Of a stretch of DNA of 64,000 bases, positions 10,907 to 22,357 are shown piece by piece. Origin of the DNA: Cristatella mucedo (taxonomy: Eukaryota; Bryozoa; Phylactolaemata; Cristatellidae). The stretch is taken from positions 2,125,501-2,189,500 of the forward strand of contig WPIO01000007.1 of the NCBI GenBank assembly GCA_009760855.2, written 5' to 3'. The notes under the pieces were generated by a model. That model did not search any database. It saw only the letters and a list, made by a program, of their open reading frames with translations, and was not told where the DNA came from. The stretch's first letter is position 1. The number at the start of each line of letters is the position of its first letter. Both the position numbers and the translations under genes were made by a program.

Positions 10907-12280
10907 TAGCATTAGACACGCCACATCTACATCAGCTGAAGAAAAGGCGAACAGTGCTGCGAAGACTGCCTACGGCATGTTGTTGAACATGGCGGCCGGA
11001 GGATACTTTCCGAGCCGCATCCGGTCGCCGCATCTCATTCCTGGCATTACTGGCATTCTGTCTGCCAGATGTCTTTTGGAAAACACATCTATGTGTCAAG
11101 TGGATACAGACCAGGAGCGTATTGCGAATTGGGTCAGAAAAATAGTTTTACGACTCACCTGTTACCGTCCTGGATTGGCCCAGTCACTCGACCGATTGCG
11201 GTAAAACCACATAGAACATTAATCAACGACGTAGACCGGCGATGGAGAAGCGATTCTAATCTACCCAGCCCTTGGCGGACGATTTGAGCGGCTTCAAATG
11301 CTGTGACCTCAGCATCGAACGGTACAGTTAAGAAGCTGGTGGCTTAGATGCCCAGCTGGGAGCAGGCAGTCATCAAGCATGACGGGGTGGACCTACTACT
11401 TACCGACTCACAAGTTGGGTACTACTGATGTGTACATTTCTGGGAGCTTCGTACAGATTGCAACATATGCTTCGCAGCTTGTGTAGCCAGCGGCCATTCT
11501 AGAACATTAGCCTGAAAGTCATGCCATCTAACTGGTCGGCCATAGTGTTGGGTCTTCGAAAACGTCGGTGGTAATGGGTGAATGTCAGCAGGGGCAGGTA
11601 CTGGCAGTGGCTGACCCTGTGGTAGCTATGTCCGCTGTTGAAGCAATTCTGGCTACTGTGGCCTAGGAGCCGTTTGAAGGGTCGTTAGCTCAGTCAGCGT
11701 TTGTCGCATGGCCTGAAAAATCTCTTTTTTGCCCCGCACTGCAGCCTAGGCACAGTATATCGATGCTCCCGAACGGGATGGTGTCATCAGACAATACGCT
11801 GGCCAGGTCAGAATGCGTTAGTCGGATGCTGCGGGGTAATCTGATAGGTCTGGCTTACTTTTGGCAGCAATCCTTGTTGTCCATATCACGTGCCACTTGC
11901 CCCGCTGAGTCGCACTGCTCCGCCGCCGTACCGAAGTTGTACCTCTCAGTGAACGTTCGACGTCGACCTACGTTCGATAGCCTTTGAAGTCGTACAAGCA
12001 TCCCCATAGTCATTGCCAGATTGCTTTAGGTGCGGCACAAGTTTGCTACGAAAGAAAAAGAAACGCACAGCATTGTTACAGGGTAATCAAAACACGTATA
12101 TCACACTGGTGACAAGCAGCACGCGATAGACGAAATATTCATCTCCCTCGCATGCTTTGATCGTTCATTGAGAGCCAGTCTAGCCAATAAGACATAAGAA
12201 AGTTACAGCATGCGAGATCTCATATGCAGTCAGTTTGATAGGAGGTCAGACCTTTGCAACCATCATCAGTCGTTGTTTTA

Positions 12281-12282
<2 letters not shown>
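10907..12282. other. Unassigned stretch
   Basis: Nearly 1.4 kb of ordinary composition. Open frames at 10842-11204 and 11763-11987 have no motif I recognise; the first begins inside the duplicated repeat. No tail, tRNA boxes or inverted repeats found. Confidence 0.3.
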
Positions 12283-12314
<32 letters not shown>

Positions 12315-12370
12315 TACTTGATAAAGTGCCCTAGGAGAACTCAATCTCTTTCTAGGCGCTTTATATTTTC
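12283..12370 (-). mobile_element. LINE A tail, antisense
   Basis: (AAT)n of about ten units is followed by GATAAAGTGCCCTAGGAGAA, CTCAATCTCTTTCTAGGCGC and TTTATATTT. This is the reverse complement of the LINE A hairpin tail. Only the last 90 bp or so are present. Confidence 0.8.
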
Positions 12371-13656
12371 TAAATTCGCTGCTCGAGCGGAAGCCGTTGA
12401 AGACCAATCGCAATCAAAGAGACGGATTCAAGCTTGTGAGTCCAAATGGTCAGGGTCAAATTAGTTAGAAAAGCCACTAAGAAGTAAATTACAAGTGATC
12501 CCTTTTGGATGGCTCTTTGGATGTTCATGCGTTGGCTCTAAAGTTAGAGTATCCGTTCCTTCCCGTAAAAGACACCAATATTTCAAAGATCTAGACGCCA
12601 TTCACTCTGACAGAAAGTGAACGTAGCCTGTCTTCGTAATGTCTGCATCTATTACTCTGCGAATACGAGTTGCACATTATCGACCGGGTCATCAGAAGTG
12701 TCATCCATTAGCTCATAGTTGGCTAGACAGTTAAGAGTCTAGCTCATTATTCGTAGCACTTGGAAGAGGGGCCGGGCCATAATGAGTGGGCGGGAAAATA
12801 CTTATCCTTCTGCGCTAACGATCGCACTCGGCCCATGGAAACGTGGCATTTGACTGGCAGTGCAAAAACTGTGCTTACCGGTCCATAGCAACACCATATT
12901 TAGAAAGCAGCTCCATAGCAACGTGGCTATGTATATAGTTAACGGATGCTATTAGCGTGACTTGTCAGTTATCGAGGATGCATTAGCACCGGCTAATGCT
13001 GTGGTTGCTCGGAACCGATGGTCTGATCAAAGGTGACTTACTATGACTTTGCTAGCGTAAATTTCCTGTTGCTTTTAGATTTAGCAGGAGACATTTGATG
13101 GGTAGGGTGATAATTATAAATTAATGCACTTAATCGCAAGTGATGAGAAAAAAGCTTTCTTGCCATAGCATGGCAAGACTGCCTAGACGCTCGTTTTTTC
13201 GGCCATAGGGAAATCGCGATCGACGTCTTTCGAAATGGACAGGGCTTTATAACTTCCATCGCTAATTTTTAGGAGTTTTGAGTTCAATTCTCGAAAACAT
13301 TACTGCATGCTATTTCTTATTTCTAGCTCCGTAGGATTTTCTAAGACTACATCAATTTGGCTTGCGGTTCCTATGAATAGTATCATATCCTGTACAAGAT
13401 ACGTCCCAAACTTAACTACAGTACGACTGGAAGTGCGACTATCGAGTGAGGATCTATATTGTATGGCGAAAAACTGGTTTATAGGGCTGCAATTAATAAT
13501 ATAAATATAATTATAAATAATAATAATAATAAATATGATACCAGTAATATTAATAATATTATTAATTATAATATTAATGCTGGATGCGTTTTCATTCGCA
13601 GTAAATCAATTAAGTTACTGTGCCGCTCGACGGTGGAGCAGATTATCCACACGGCC
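12371..13656. other. Unassigned stretch
   Basis: No coding or known repeat recognised. An AT-rich patch with AATA/ATAATAATA runs lies at 13490-13580 just before the next SINE1. Confidence 0.3.
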
Positions 13657-13815
13657 CTGGTTTGGTCCAAGGTTAAGGAGCTAGGCTTAAAACAACCGAG
13701 GTCAAGAAGAAGGCATTTGATGACCGAGGTCGTGGGTTCGAGCCCCGTGGCATATATGAAGTGACAGAACAGAGATTTAGTTCTCCTAGGGCGCTCTACT
13801 AATGAATTACATTTA
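13657..13815 (+). mobile_element. SINE1 copy
   Basis: The head shows CTGGTTTGGTCCAAGGTTAAGG, interrupted after two-thirds by about 20 extra bases. The best B box in the window follows (GGGTTCGAGCCCCGTGGC at 13735), then the tail AACAGAGATTTAGTTCTCCT, AGGGCGCTCTACTAATGAAT. An antisense open frame over it is a by-product. Confidence 0.8.
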
Positions 13816-14361
13816 TTTGTTTTTTTCCAGTTACTCTCACCCCACTCGCATAGAAGTAAATGCTTCACTTTAAGAAAGAAATGATAGCGAGCTATATTAT
13901 TTGCACCATCTTACCATACCTAATGCCAATCCAAAGTTGCTGGAAAATACTTTGCCGTGAATGCTGTCACTTTTTTCTTCTTCAACCTCACGAAATTGAG
14001 TCTTAAAAATCTGCCAATCTACCTAAACCGGTGGTAAACGTCACATCAACTTACCGTTTCTGCTCTGTTCCTTTCATTGATAATTTCTGCAGCGCGTCAA
14101 GTGGAAACGCCGCTCATTTTTAGACTATCTAAGGACATCACTGTCCATTCTACTTTATTGCACTCATTATTTATTTAATTTTAAGCTATAATTAGTATTC
14201 AGCCTTGCTCTGGAGTCCATAATTGATCTACGTGCGTTTTTGACCGCCGATACCTTTGCTACAATCTATGGTAAATTTAAAAGCGCTAGTTTCAAATCCG
14301 GACTGTGTTTCATAGGATCAGTGACTACACAACGAAGCCTAAGATTGTAAGGACAAGGTTA
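13816..14361. other. Unassigned stretch
   Basis: Nothing recognised; AT-rich, non-repetitive. Confidence 0.3.
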
Positions 14362-14480
14362 TGGACCGTCTGTAAGCGCCTAATTGCATGGGCCGGTAGA
14401 TCAGCGAGCAGTGAGTTACAGAAGCCAAGACGAAGTTTCACAAATGCATGAACCAATTTAGATGTGGATACTGAACTTTA
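14362..14480 (-). mobile_element. LINE A internal fragment
   Basis: TAAGCGCCTAATTGCATGGG, CCGGTAGATCAGCGAGCAGT and ACAAATGCATGAACCAATTT match the antisense LINE A coding region near 3950-4030. It encodes the SRLDFCNSLL-type block, decayed. Confidence 0.7.
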
Positions 14481-14947
14481 TTGATTTAGAAACGTTCGCG
14501 ATAACGCTCTTATCGCTGCTACGCGAAAGCAGTTAAGCTGTCTTTACGAAGTCGCGCTGTCATGCTCCAAAGAGTTCTACGTCAATTAATGTCAGAGGTT
14601 TCATAACCACCACTGCCCGAAAGTGCCTACTCAAAAACAGTTGAGACTGAGCTGTGAGCTCATCACCATGCTAATGACAGTGAAAGCTGACGGTCTAATA
14701 TACTTCGCAGAATTGACTATTCAGGGAGTGTGAGAACTTTGGCTAAAATACGTACAAGTCGGCACAATAGAAGTGAGTGCCGGTTTATTCAGAATGCCAT
14801 CTATTAAGTGCTAAATTGATTCCCCTACGCCGTTTTAGAACTTAATTCAACTAAAAGCTTAAGATTCATAAATAATCTAGCCTTCATTCGAATACTTCCA
14901 CAAGCTGACCAAGACCACGCATGAAAGATCTGAAATTACTAGATCAA
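14481..14947. other. Unassigned stretch
   Basis: Nothing recognised between two antisense LINE A fragments. Decayed LINE sequence is possible. Confidence 0.25.
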
Positions 14948-15035
14948 CAGTAATAATAAAAATATATAGTAGTAATACGAATGAGATATTTATTTAGCGC
15001 CCTCAGAGAAGTTAACGTCTGTCCAGATACTGTTA
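14948..15035 (-). mobile_element. LINE A tail, decayed, antisense
   Basis: AGTAATAATAAAAATATATA and TTAGCGCCCTCAGAGAAGTT resemble the reverse complement of the LINE A hairpin tail. The GAGATT half is degraded. Confidence 0.5.
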
Positions 15036-15104
15036 TGAGCTGCAAAAGTAGCATGTCAACCGGTTAGCTATTAAACGCACAATTTAACTACATTTTACTA
15101 ATTT

Positions 15105-16395
15105 TATTACGTTGCTCTACAATGGTTCAGGTCCTATCTCAGTGGAAGACTCCAGAGTATTGACGTGAATGGACAAAGATCATCCGAGGTACCTCTAAAA
15201 TATGGAGTACCTCAGGGCTCAGTGCTAGGTCCGATTCTTTTCACGGTTTATACTCTGCCTCTTGCTGATGTGATTGCCAAGCATAATTTAGGCTTTCACT
15301 TCTATGCCGATGACACTCAGTTGTACATTTGCTTTGATCCCTCCCAGCCTTCGAGCACCTCGAATTCTCTCAACTCACTTGCTGCATGTATTGATGACAT
15401 CCGAGCATGGAATTTTATAAAACTAAACAATGATAAAACTAACTTACTAGTTATGGGCTAACCCAGTGGGATTCACAAATTGAAAAGGTTGACGCTCAAA
15501 ATTGGCTCTGCCAGCATATCTACTGTTGAATCAGCTCGAAATCTAGGTGTCTTGTTCCAAAGTGACCTCTCGTTAGACGACTGCATCAGCTCCACAGTCA
15601 AATCTGCCTTCTTTCAACTACATAGCAGTGCTAAAATTCGGGCTTGTTTAAATAAGGATACCACGTCTAAATTGGTCCATGCATTTGTGACATCCCGACT
15701 TGATTTCTGTAACTCGCTGCTTACTGGCCTACCGGCATGTGCAATCAGGCGATTACAGCTTGTGCATAACTCCGAAGCTAGGCTTGTCTGTTGTGAGCGT
15801 CCCGTTTCCCACGTCACACCACTCCTCGCCGACCTGCACTGGCTACCAGTCAAACAACGGATCGACTTCAAGGTTTTGCCGCTCACTTTTAGGTCACTTC
15901 ATTCTTTGGCTCCAGCCTACCTCTCAGATCTTCTCCCCCACCAGGCCAAGGATAGTGCCACCCGCTTTTCGGAATCCAACAGTTTACTACTACCTCGTAC
16001 AAACCTCAAATCCTTTGGAGACCGTGCATTTAGTTCGTATGCTCCCAAAGCCTGGAACTCACTCCCGACTTGCGTCAGAACATCCCCGGACATGATCAAA
16101 TTTAAAAAGAACTTAAAAAACACCTATTTAGAACAGCATTTAGTGGGTCCCTGTGATTCGTCCTTGATGTGCTTATGCGTGCTGACACTGTGCATGCTGC
16201 CACTAACCACATTTGCTTGCTGACCCTGTGCATGTCACCCCTAACCACATTATTCATGTTGTTTATCAAGCATGATATTACTCACGATTCAATCGCGTTT
16301 CATTTTGCAGCAAACGTAAAGCGCCTAGGAAGGGATTGAGTTCTCTGAGGGCGCTTTATCAAGTGCATTATTATTATTATTGTTATTATTACAAT
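15105..16395 (+). mobile_element. LINE A, best-preserved copy (5'-truncated)
   Basis: Covers RT from just before motif 4 to the element's 3' end. The 3' UTR contains two imperfect copies of a 38-40 nt unit (GCTGACACTGTGCATGCTGC, then GCTGACCCTGTGCATGTCAC). It ends with the hairpin AAAGCGCCTAGG..GAGATTGAGTTCTCTG..GGGCGCTTTATC and ATT repeats. These features define the two-repeat LINE A subfamily. A near-intact frame suggests it is one of the younger copies here. Confidence 0.92.
15108..16223 (+). pseudogene. LINE A reverse transcriptase, C-terminal part, one in-frame stop
   Basis: RT copies the element's RNA at a nicked genomic target. The frame is open from about 15108 to 16223 apart from one TAA at 15459-15461; the other long copy (near 55440) reads AAA there. 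Visible motifs in order are WFRSYLSGRLQSID, YGVPQGSVLGPILF (about 15200-15240), FYADDTQLY with the catalytic Asp pair (15300-15325), LNNDKTNLLVMG, LGVLFQSDLSLDD, SRLDFCNSLLTGLP, HWLPVKQRIDFKVL and NLKSFGDRAFSSYAPKAWNS. The N-terminal endonuclease and RT fingers are missing, so it cannot be autonomous. The family is CR1/L2-like by these motifs; the clade needs a phylogeny. Confidence 0.88.
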
Positions 16396-16489
16396 GCCTA
16401 AGCCCACAAAGGAAAATTCACGCTGATGGAGCAAAGTCTATGAGTACCATGTACATCTATAGATTTATTTTAAAGTTCTTTAAGTTGGG

Positions 16490-17175
16490 ATGACGAAACA
16501 TCAGTCAGTAGTGATTTTCCGGTTTCGGGAGCATGGTAAGTAGAATGGTGCAAGTAGAATGGTGGTCTACAAAGGATCAGAAGTTAGTTAGAGGCACTAC
16601 GGACTGGAGTGAGACGAGAGGGTGGGACGATGAGAGGCCCGATTCAGAAATATGTCAGATTGGTAGGTCAAAGCAAGAGAATGATGGGACCTGAAAGTGA
16701 ACGACAAAAGTTCCCATAAAGTCAATACGCTGCTTGATATGAACCAGTTTAGGTTGATGGAAAGTGATGCAATATGAAAGTTTCGGAGTTCTTGACACAG
16801 AAGGCTAGTTGTATAGTTTTTCACTGATGTATGTGTTCAATTGCACAAGCCGGGTGACCTGAAAGTTGCATAATGTTGAAATCTAGAAGGAGTGTCACAA
16901 TTGCGTGGACTAGCTTGGCTGTGGTATCTTTATCTAGGCAAGTCCCAATTTTTTCTACGATACGTACCCTAAAAGCCGGCAGCCTTGATTTTATAGCTTA
17001 AGTGGTCACCTAGTGAAAGGTCGTTTTGAAACAGCACAACCAGACTGGGTGCTGAAGATATAAAAGATGAGCCGCATGAGCCTATTTCTAGAGAGATTTC
17101 TATTTTCTTAGTAACAATAGATGTTCTTTTAACTAATAGATTTTTTTTATCGTCACTCACTTTGAGATACCTTGT
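16490..17175 (-). mobile_element. LINE A copy, strongly decayed, antisense
   Basis: Two antisense blocks are recognisable. 17160-16969 reads like NDDKTNLLV..LEIGS..LVVLFQNDLSLGDHLS, and 16824-16597 reads like HIASLSINLNWF..TFRSHHSLALTYQSDIFLNRA. They correspond in order to the RT C-terminal module of the copy at 15480-16000. No tail was found at the low-coordinate end. Confidence 0.7.
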
Positions 17176-17359
17176 CCAAAATTCGAGGGTAAATGTCAGA
17201 AATACATGCTGAGTGAGAATTAAAACTGCTGGATTTGAAGAGATGGACCAAAGCTCAACTACACCTGCTTGTCATTTGCCTAAAAAATGAAAGTCTTGAT
17301 TGGTGCAAGTATATCATAAAATGAGAAATAAATTGTGAAAATAAATGGAGCAAGAGCAG
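17176..17359. other. Unassigned spacer
   Basis: A short AT-rich interval between two oppositely oriented LINE A copies; probably decayed LINE sequence. Confidence 0.25.
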
Positions 17360-17558
17360 CTTGAATTCCGTGAGCATAGTGGTTGCCACATTGCACTACT
17401 TCTCGCTTACCTGTACTAGCTTCATACATATCAGCGTATCGAATTCAAGTTCAAAGTTCTGTCACTCACTTGTATATCTCTTTATTCTCCCGCTACGGCT
17501 TACCTATCCGAGCTTCAACGCAATCAGACTAATTATTGTGCCACCAGCTATCTATTCA

Positions 17559-17620
<62 letters not shown>
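17559..17620. repeat. (TA)n microsatellite at a SINE1 3' end
   Basis: About 31 TA units with one interruption (TATACATAT), directly abutting the AT-rich 3' end of the antisense SINE1. Open frames through it encode only Tyr-Ile repeats. Confidence 0.95.
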
Positions 17621-17623
<3 letters not shown>

Positions 17624-17624
17624 G

Positions 17625-17757
17625 AGTTCATTTATATAGCGCCCCAAGAGAACTTAAATCTCTATTCAGACGCTTCACATATGCCTCGGGGCTCGAGCTC
17701 ACGACCTCAGTCAGACCTTGGTCGGGGCGAGCACCTTAACCGCTGGACCAAACCAGC
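17625..17757 (-). mobile_element. SINE1 copy (full head and tail)
   Basis: The reverse complement reads AGCTGGTTTGGTCCAGCGGT, TAAGGTGCTCGCCCCGACCA, then a B-box region GTGAGCTCGAGCCCC, then GAAGCGTCTGAATAGAGATT, TAAGTTCTCTTGGGGCGCTA and TATAAATGAA. It is inserted within a plus-strand LINE A copy. Confidence 0.88.
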
Positions 17758-18082
17758 TATTCTGACTCAAGTCATTAAGCTTTCTTTCGAACCTACCTCA
17801 AATCTTTTTGAAACTGTGCCGCTAGTTTTCCATGGCTTCAAAGCCTGGAACTCAGACGCGACTGCCGTCACAACATTCCCCAGCTTGACGATTTTTAAAA
17901 AGAAGCTAAAAACGCACCTGCTCCTCATACAATTTCCCGGGTTCATGTGAATTGCCGTTTACATGATGACGCTGTGCATGCTATCACAAACCTATTGGTC
18001 CTTTCCCTTGCAGCACATATAAAGTGCCTAGAGAGCGATTAAGTTCTCTGAGTGTGCTATGCATTTCTCACTATTATTGTTA

Positions 18083-18859
18083 AGCATTTTAGTATAATCA
18101 TTATTATCTCTGGGGTATCCCGTACTTTAGGTTCTCACTGGACGACAGTTGGCCGTACATCAACGTCCTAAAAAGTTTCATTGAGATAAGACACTCACTA
18201 TTTCAGTGCAGTGATACCCAGCCGAGATGATTGACACGCAAAACAGACCTTGGTGATCCATGGCATCAACTCCTGCTGAGACATCCAGCTGGACTAGTAG
18301 AGAGACCCTCAATAAGGCCATCGCTGAGCACACTGCTAGATTAAGATTATGCAACCGTTGCGTACATGAGTTTACTACAAAATTAATCTACCTCCTTCTT
18401 TAACTCCCAAACCTGTGCCGAATTACAGCGGCTGTACTGTATGTCTCTAAGTAATGCAATACAAGTGAGAAGACGGCTTAACCATGACCACCATCACGAC
18501 AGTAAGTAGCAGAGAAGTACGATGAAGACTGGCTAGAAGGAAAGTTCGAGAACCGGCAACAGATGAGCAGACTGCGTAGCTCAATAAGCATTGTGCAAGT
18601 CACAGGTAACATCCGTCTCAGCCACCTGTCAACATCGTCCCATTAAACTTATCAGAGGTACAGATCAGACGAATGGGAAAGCCGCTGCGTCGGAACCACG
18701 CGCCGAATCGCCAAAAAGTACTTTACTCAAGCTACTGTTGGTCAAGTGCGTTGGATTTTAGAGCTCAAACACTCAGCTGGAGAGTCTTTACATTTGCCAG
18801 AGAGAAATCTACCTAAGAGCACTGTCCTATCGGTGACGTAGTCTTTGACGAATCCTCGT
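18083..18859. other. Unassigned stretch
   Basis: No recognised gene. If the possible Tc1-like remnant at 18860 is real, decayed transposase N-terminal sequence would be expected here; I could not identify any. Confidence 0.25.
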
Positions 18860-19100
18860 GCGGTGCTGGTGCAGTGCGGTGCTGATGCAGGCCCAGCCAG
18901 TCTCCTTATTTGAATCGCATAGAACGGCTATGGAGCGATATTGGCAGGCAACTGGGGCGGGTTCTTCGGCTTACACTTGTAACCCACCTTTTCAGAAAAA
19001 AACTCAGGCTCTCAGGAATGCCCTAAAGCAGAAGAAACAGCATGGAAAGTTTGGGCTTCTATGCTTAGTGAGACAAATGAGATCATAAAGAATCTTTATG
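18860..19100 (+). pseudogene. Possible Tc1/mariner-type transposase C-terminal remnant
   Basis: In one frame (about 18890-18960) the translation reads SQSPYLNRIERLWSDIGRQL. This resembles the SQSPDLNPIExLW signature preceding the last catalytic residue of Tc1/mariner DDE transposases. The next frame reads CNPPFQKKTQALRNALKQ, the sort of helix that follows it. Reading requires a frameshift and no inverted repeats were found. This is a short-motif call and may be wrong. Confidence 0.35.
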
Positions 19101-20389
19101 GAACGACGTCGAACTGAACGCGTTAATACCAATACCTACGAGTTTGTTTTGGGCTGCCAATAAATATTTTCTCATGCTACACATAGCTTTAGTGTGCATG
19201 GAATCGCAGAAGAACTTCTTGCATCCCAAGTGAATTTACAGTCACGGCAACTATGGCAATACTTCGAGAGTGTTTTTGACTTCGGTTGTGCGTACCAATG
19301 TACTGTCAACATTCGTCCTCCTAACTACAGCACGACAGATTCCGCACAGCATGTGCACGCTGAAGACAACCTTGAAGAGGTGTTTTCTGCTTGCAGGGGT
19401 GTGGTAGCCACCGTCTACGGAGCTAACACCTAGCGCGAGACAGAGCTGACATCTTGTAAGCCAACTGGCAGAAGACAGCGTAGCAGTCGGTCTGGCTTTT
19501 GGGATGACTGCTACGATCTCAAGAGCAGGTCGCCGACTCTGGAATATCCGTTTGCACGTTGATCTGAATGGGTTATGCCCACCCTATGAATGAATTGCTG
19601 ATGTCCACTAACTGTCTCGTTATGGGACGTGCTGAAGGAAATGTCGGATTCTCCATTTGCTTCAACCCATAAACAGTCGGGAAAAAGCTTGCCCCGTATA
19701 GGCAAGTTACGGACCTTTGCAGCAGGAAATTGCGGCTTGAAGAAACTTACGGCTATTCAATCTGGGTTAGCGGTTCCTTTTCCATGATTCACCTACACCT
19801 GCAACTAGTGCAATCCATGTGTAATACACCAGTAACCTGGGAAGGGGTTGAAGAAAGGTCAGAGAAAGGTCATTGATTATTGGTCTGGCTCGACAGCAGC
19901 CATCTGCATGAGTCACCTCACGGTTTCGCTGCTTGCTAGACGTAGGGCATTAGACGCAAGGACTAGAATGTCCCTAAGCGACCTTGGGTGCGTAGGTGGT
20001 CCCGTGGATAAGCACTGCAGACACATACGTCCACACTGTCTCGGTTGGACAGGTAACATTCGTCGTCCGCGCTAACCTGCCATTGCCGCTGAGCGAGCTA
20101 CAAGCACCCCAACTCAATGTCGCTTTGCCCCAAGATCAAACAGATCCACCCCGAGAGCGTTCCTAATGAATGTGCATCCTTCTAGCATGCAAATGCAGAT
20201 TTAACTGCATATCCTGGCTGTAGAGAGCTGAGGGGCCGACATCGCATGCTTGGCCGATGGGAAAGAAGGGGTTCATTAGACTTAATTAGCCTCATTAATT
20301 CGGCTGCATGAACCCTCTTAAGTTATGCAGACGCGTAAGCGGGATAGAAGGCATCGTCGCCAGTGAACAATGGAAAGCAGACCAGCCTC
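19101..20389. other. Unassigned stretch
   Basis: Small open frames at 19194-19433 and 19848-20075 have no motif I recognise. No tail, hairpin or tRNA boxes seen. Confidence 0.3.
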
Positions 20390-20522
20390 AGCAGACCTAG
20401 CTGCAGCAGACCTAACAGCAGCAGATCTAGCTGCAACAGGCTTCAAGCAGCAGACCCAGCTGCAGCAGACCCAGCTGCAGCAGACCCAGCTGCAGCAGAC
20501 CTAACTGCAGCAGATCTAGGCA
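20390..20522. repeat. 15-bp minisatellite (GCAGCAGACCCAGCT type)
   Basis: About eight or nine imperfect 15-bp units; the central ones are GCAGCAGACCCAGCT. The period is a multiple of three, so the plus strand reads Ala-Ala-Asp-Pro-Ala repeatedly. This gives a small open frame (20363-20548) that is probably not a gene. Confidence 0.85.
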
Positions 20523-21239
20523 CTACCGTGTGGTTTGGCTCACGATAAAAGGCTTTTATTCCTCGATTTAGGTCGCCGCTTCATTTATTATCCCTGTGTT
20601 TGTTTTTTAATATACTAGTTACATTCTGGTTGCATTGTGGACATGTCTTTGGGCTGTTTAATGCCGTTATTAAGACCATATAAAGATCTAAACTAATATT
20701 CTAGATTATATATCTACGGTTGAGAGTGGGGCTTTGATTGCATAGTAACTTGATAGCCAGTAATGCTCAATGGTCATATAATGGCAACTCGTTACAGGTT
20801 GAACGGCATACTTTTCGCGAGTTCAGTAGTAGACAGCAAAATCGGTGAGCACATTTATCCCAAATACCTTTTCAAGACTTCAGCTGCGAAATATAGAAAT
20901 AAAAACCTACCTGTGCTAGAAAAATCAAAATCTCATTTTATGTAGAACTGGTGAATATATTCACTTTGCAAGGTATTTTTTCACATCTATTGTGCATCAT
21001 TTGTTTTTGAATATCCTTTTTAAAAACGTCTTGGGATTCATTTTACATGATTAGTTTAAAAAACGATGGTGGCTCGGTAGATGGTGGTGATATGTTTGTC
21101 TTTCAGTAGAAATAATCTCCGGATCTTAGGAGACGTGCAGTTTTGCTTGCCAATCGAGGGATCAAAAAACATCCAGGATTACGTTCTGAAAAATAGAGCC
21201 AACCTGGTCTTCTGGGAGACTTGAGCAGAAAATGTGCAC
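20523..21239. other. Unassigned AT-rich stretch
   Basis: No recognised coding sequence or repeat. Confidence 0.3.
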
Positions 21240-22215
21240 GGGTCAGTCAGAGGGAGATACTCTGCATCTCTTTGTTACGTGTTTAGTGAAATATGTCGCC
21301 AATGTGCTCCGTAACTTGACTATAGGTGGAATGACTAACGGGTACGTCACTTACGAATGTTCCCAAAGACACGTATCACCTCTGCAAGGTGTGTGTGCAG
21401 CGTTTGACACCATGGATCGCCGTGCTTTCGATAAGCTTCTTTAATCTCGCCTGGGCGATACAGGCATTACAGTGCATTGCTTTAGGTTTAGCTGTGCTTG
21501 ATGGAAATTTCAGCGTAGCTGCCGATGACCAGCCGCAAGTCTTCCAGCGAGGCCCTGAAGTATGGTGTACCCCAGGGATCTTTTTTCGGATTCAATTTTT
21601 TTTTACAAACTATTCGCTCCCTGTAGCCTCTGTATTCGCCAAGCTCAGTCTAGGCATTTATTTTTGAGCAGATGATGCTCTGACACAGCTGATGCCACCA
21701 CTCACCCTTGAATGACAGTTAACTTTCTAAAATATGGTTGCATGGCTAGTAAAGAAATCCACAGGAGTCAGCCACGTGTCTCCTTTCATGTAGGAGTTTC
21801 GATGGCCTCCAGTCGATCAACGGATACAGTGTAAAGTTCTCTGCTGACCCCAAGGCCAAGGCCACGGCTTGGCTTCTTTCTATCCAGCTGAACTGCTGCA
21901 CTAGCGTCAGCCTTCTCGTGCCCCAAGTCTTCTATGGACGTTGAATTAGCTATTCCATTCCTCCACTAAAAGACCGTTGGAGGCAGAAGCTTTTTTCCTT
22001 GCTAGTCCTAGGCTTCGGAACTCATTTCCACAGTGCTTACGCAACGACATCTATCTCCAGCTATTGACTGTGGCACATCCTTTCCAGCCATTCTGAGCTG
22101 CCAAATACATGCTACCCACTTCCTTGAGTGCCCTTCTGACTAGCTCTGCATCTCACTTTCTCTTTGTTTCGCGAGATGGAGTCTGTTGGCCACAGTATGC
22201 GTACCGAAAGCCCCT
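21240..22215 (+). mobile_element. LINE B copy with internal deletion
   Basis: 21400-21670 holds decayed RT palm sequence: AAFDTMDRRAFDKLL, then a shifted frame with a PQG-like YPRDLF region, then TNYSLPVASVFAKLSLGIYF before the YADD site. From about 21790 the match jumps to the C-terminal module. There GGCCACGGCTTGGCTTCTTT, TAGCTATTCCATTCCTCCAC and GGCAGAAGCTTTTTTCCTTG match 5650-5800. It ends near GCGTACCGAAAGCC. The linking thumb region is deleted. Confidence 0.65.
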
Positions 22216-22224
22216 GACAGCAAA

Positions 22225-22335
22225 TAATGAAAATATCTAAAAGTGAAGCCGAAGCACTTCTTGGTGGGGTGCCAGTGCAGGTCCACGAGCTCTGCTTTAC
22301 ATGGGCAGTTGCAATTTTCACAAAAAACAAGCCTA
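22225..22335 (-). mobile_element. LINE A coding fragment
   Basis: The antisense translation VDLHWHP.KKCFGFTFRYFH resembles LADLHWLPVKQRIDFKVLPL followed by TFRSLHSL in LINE A. It is a separate short fragment from the antisense copy that begins at 22358. Confidence 0.45.
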
Positions 22336-22357
22336 ACGGAAGAGTAACAATTATTGT

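Larger units (their letters stand above)
17360..18082 (+). mobile_element. LINE A copy split by SINE1 and (TA)n
   Basis: 17360-17555 matches the coding region around HVTPLLADLHWLP to the CHSL/LTYPSF part in a shifted frame. The match resumes at about 17790 (CAAATCTTTTTGAAACTGTG, TCAAAGCCTGGAACTCAGAC) and ends with AAAGTGCCTAGAGAGCGATT and GTGTGCTATGCA before ATTATTGTT. The gap at 17559-17757 holds a TA microsatellite plus an antisense SINE1. Confidence 0.75.

Noticed and set aside
13657-13760. Possible tRNA genes at the SINE1 and SINE2 heads (also near 1605, 37300 and 48570)
   Set aside because: Acceptor stems and a clear anticodon arm are not formed, and each head is joined to a LINE-like or hairpin tail, as in tRNA-derived SINEs.
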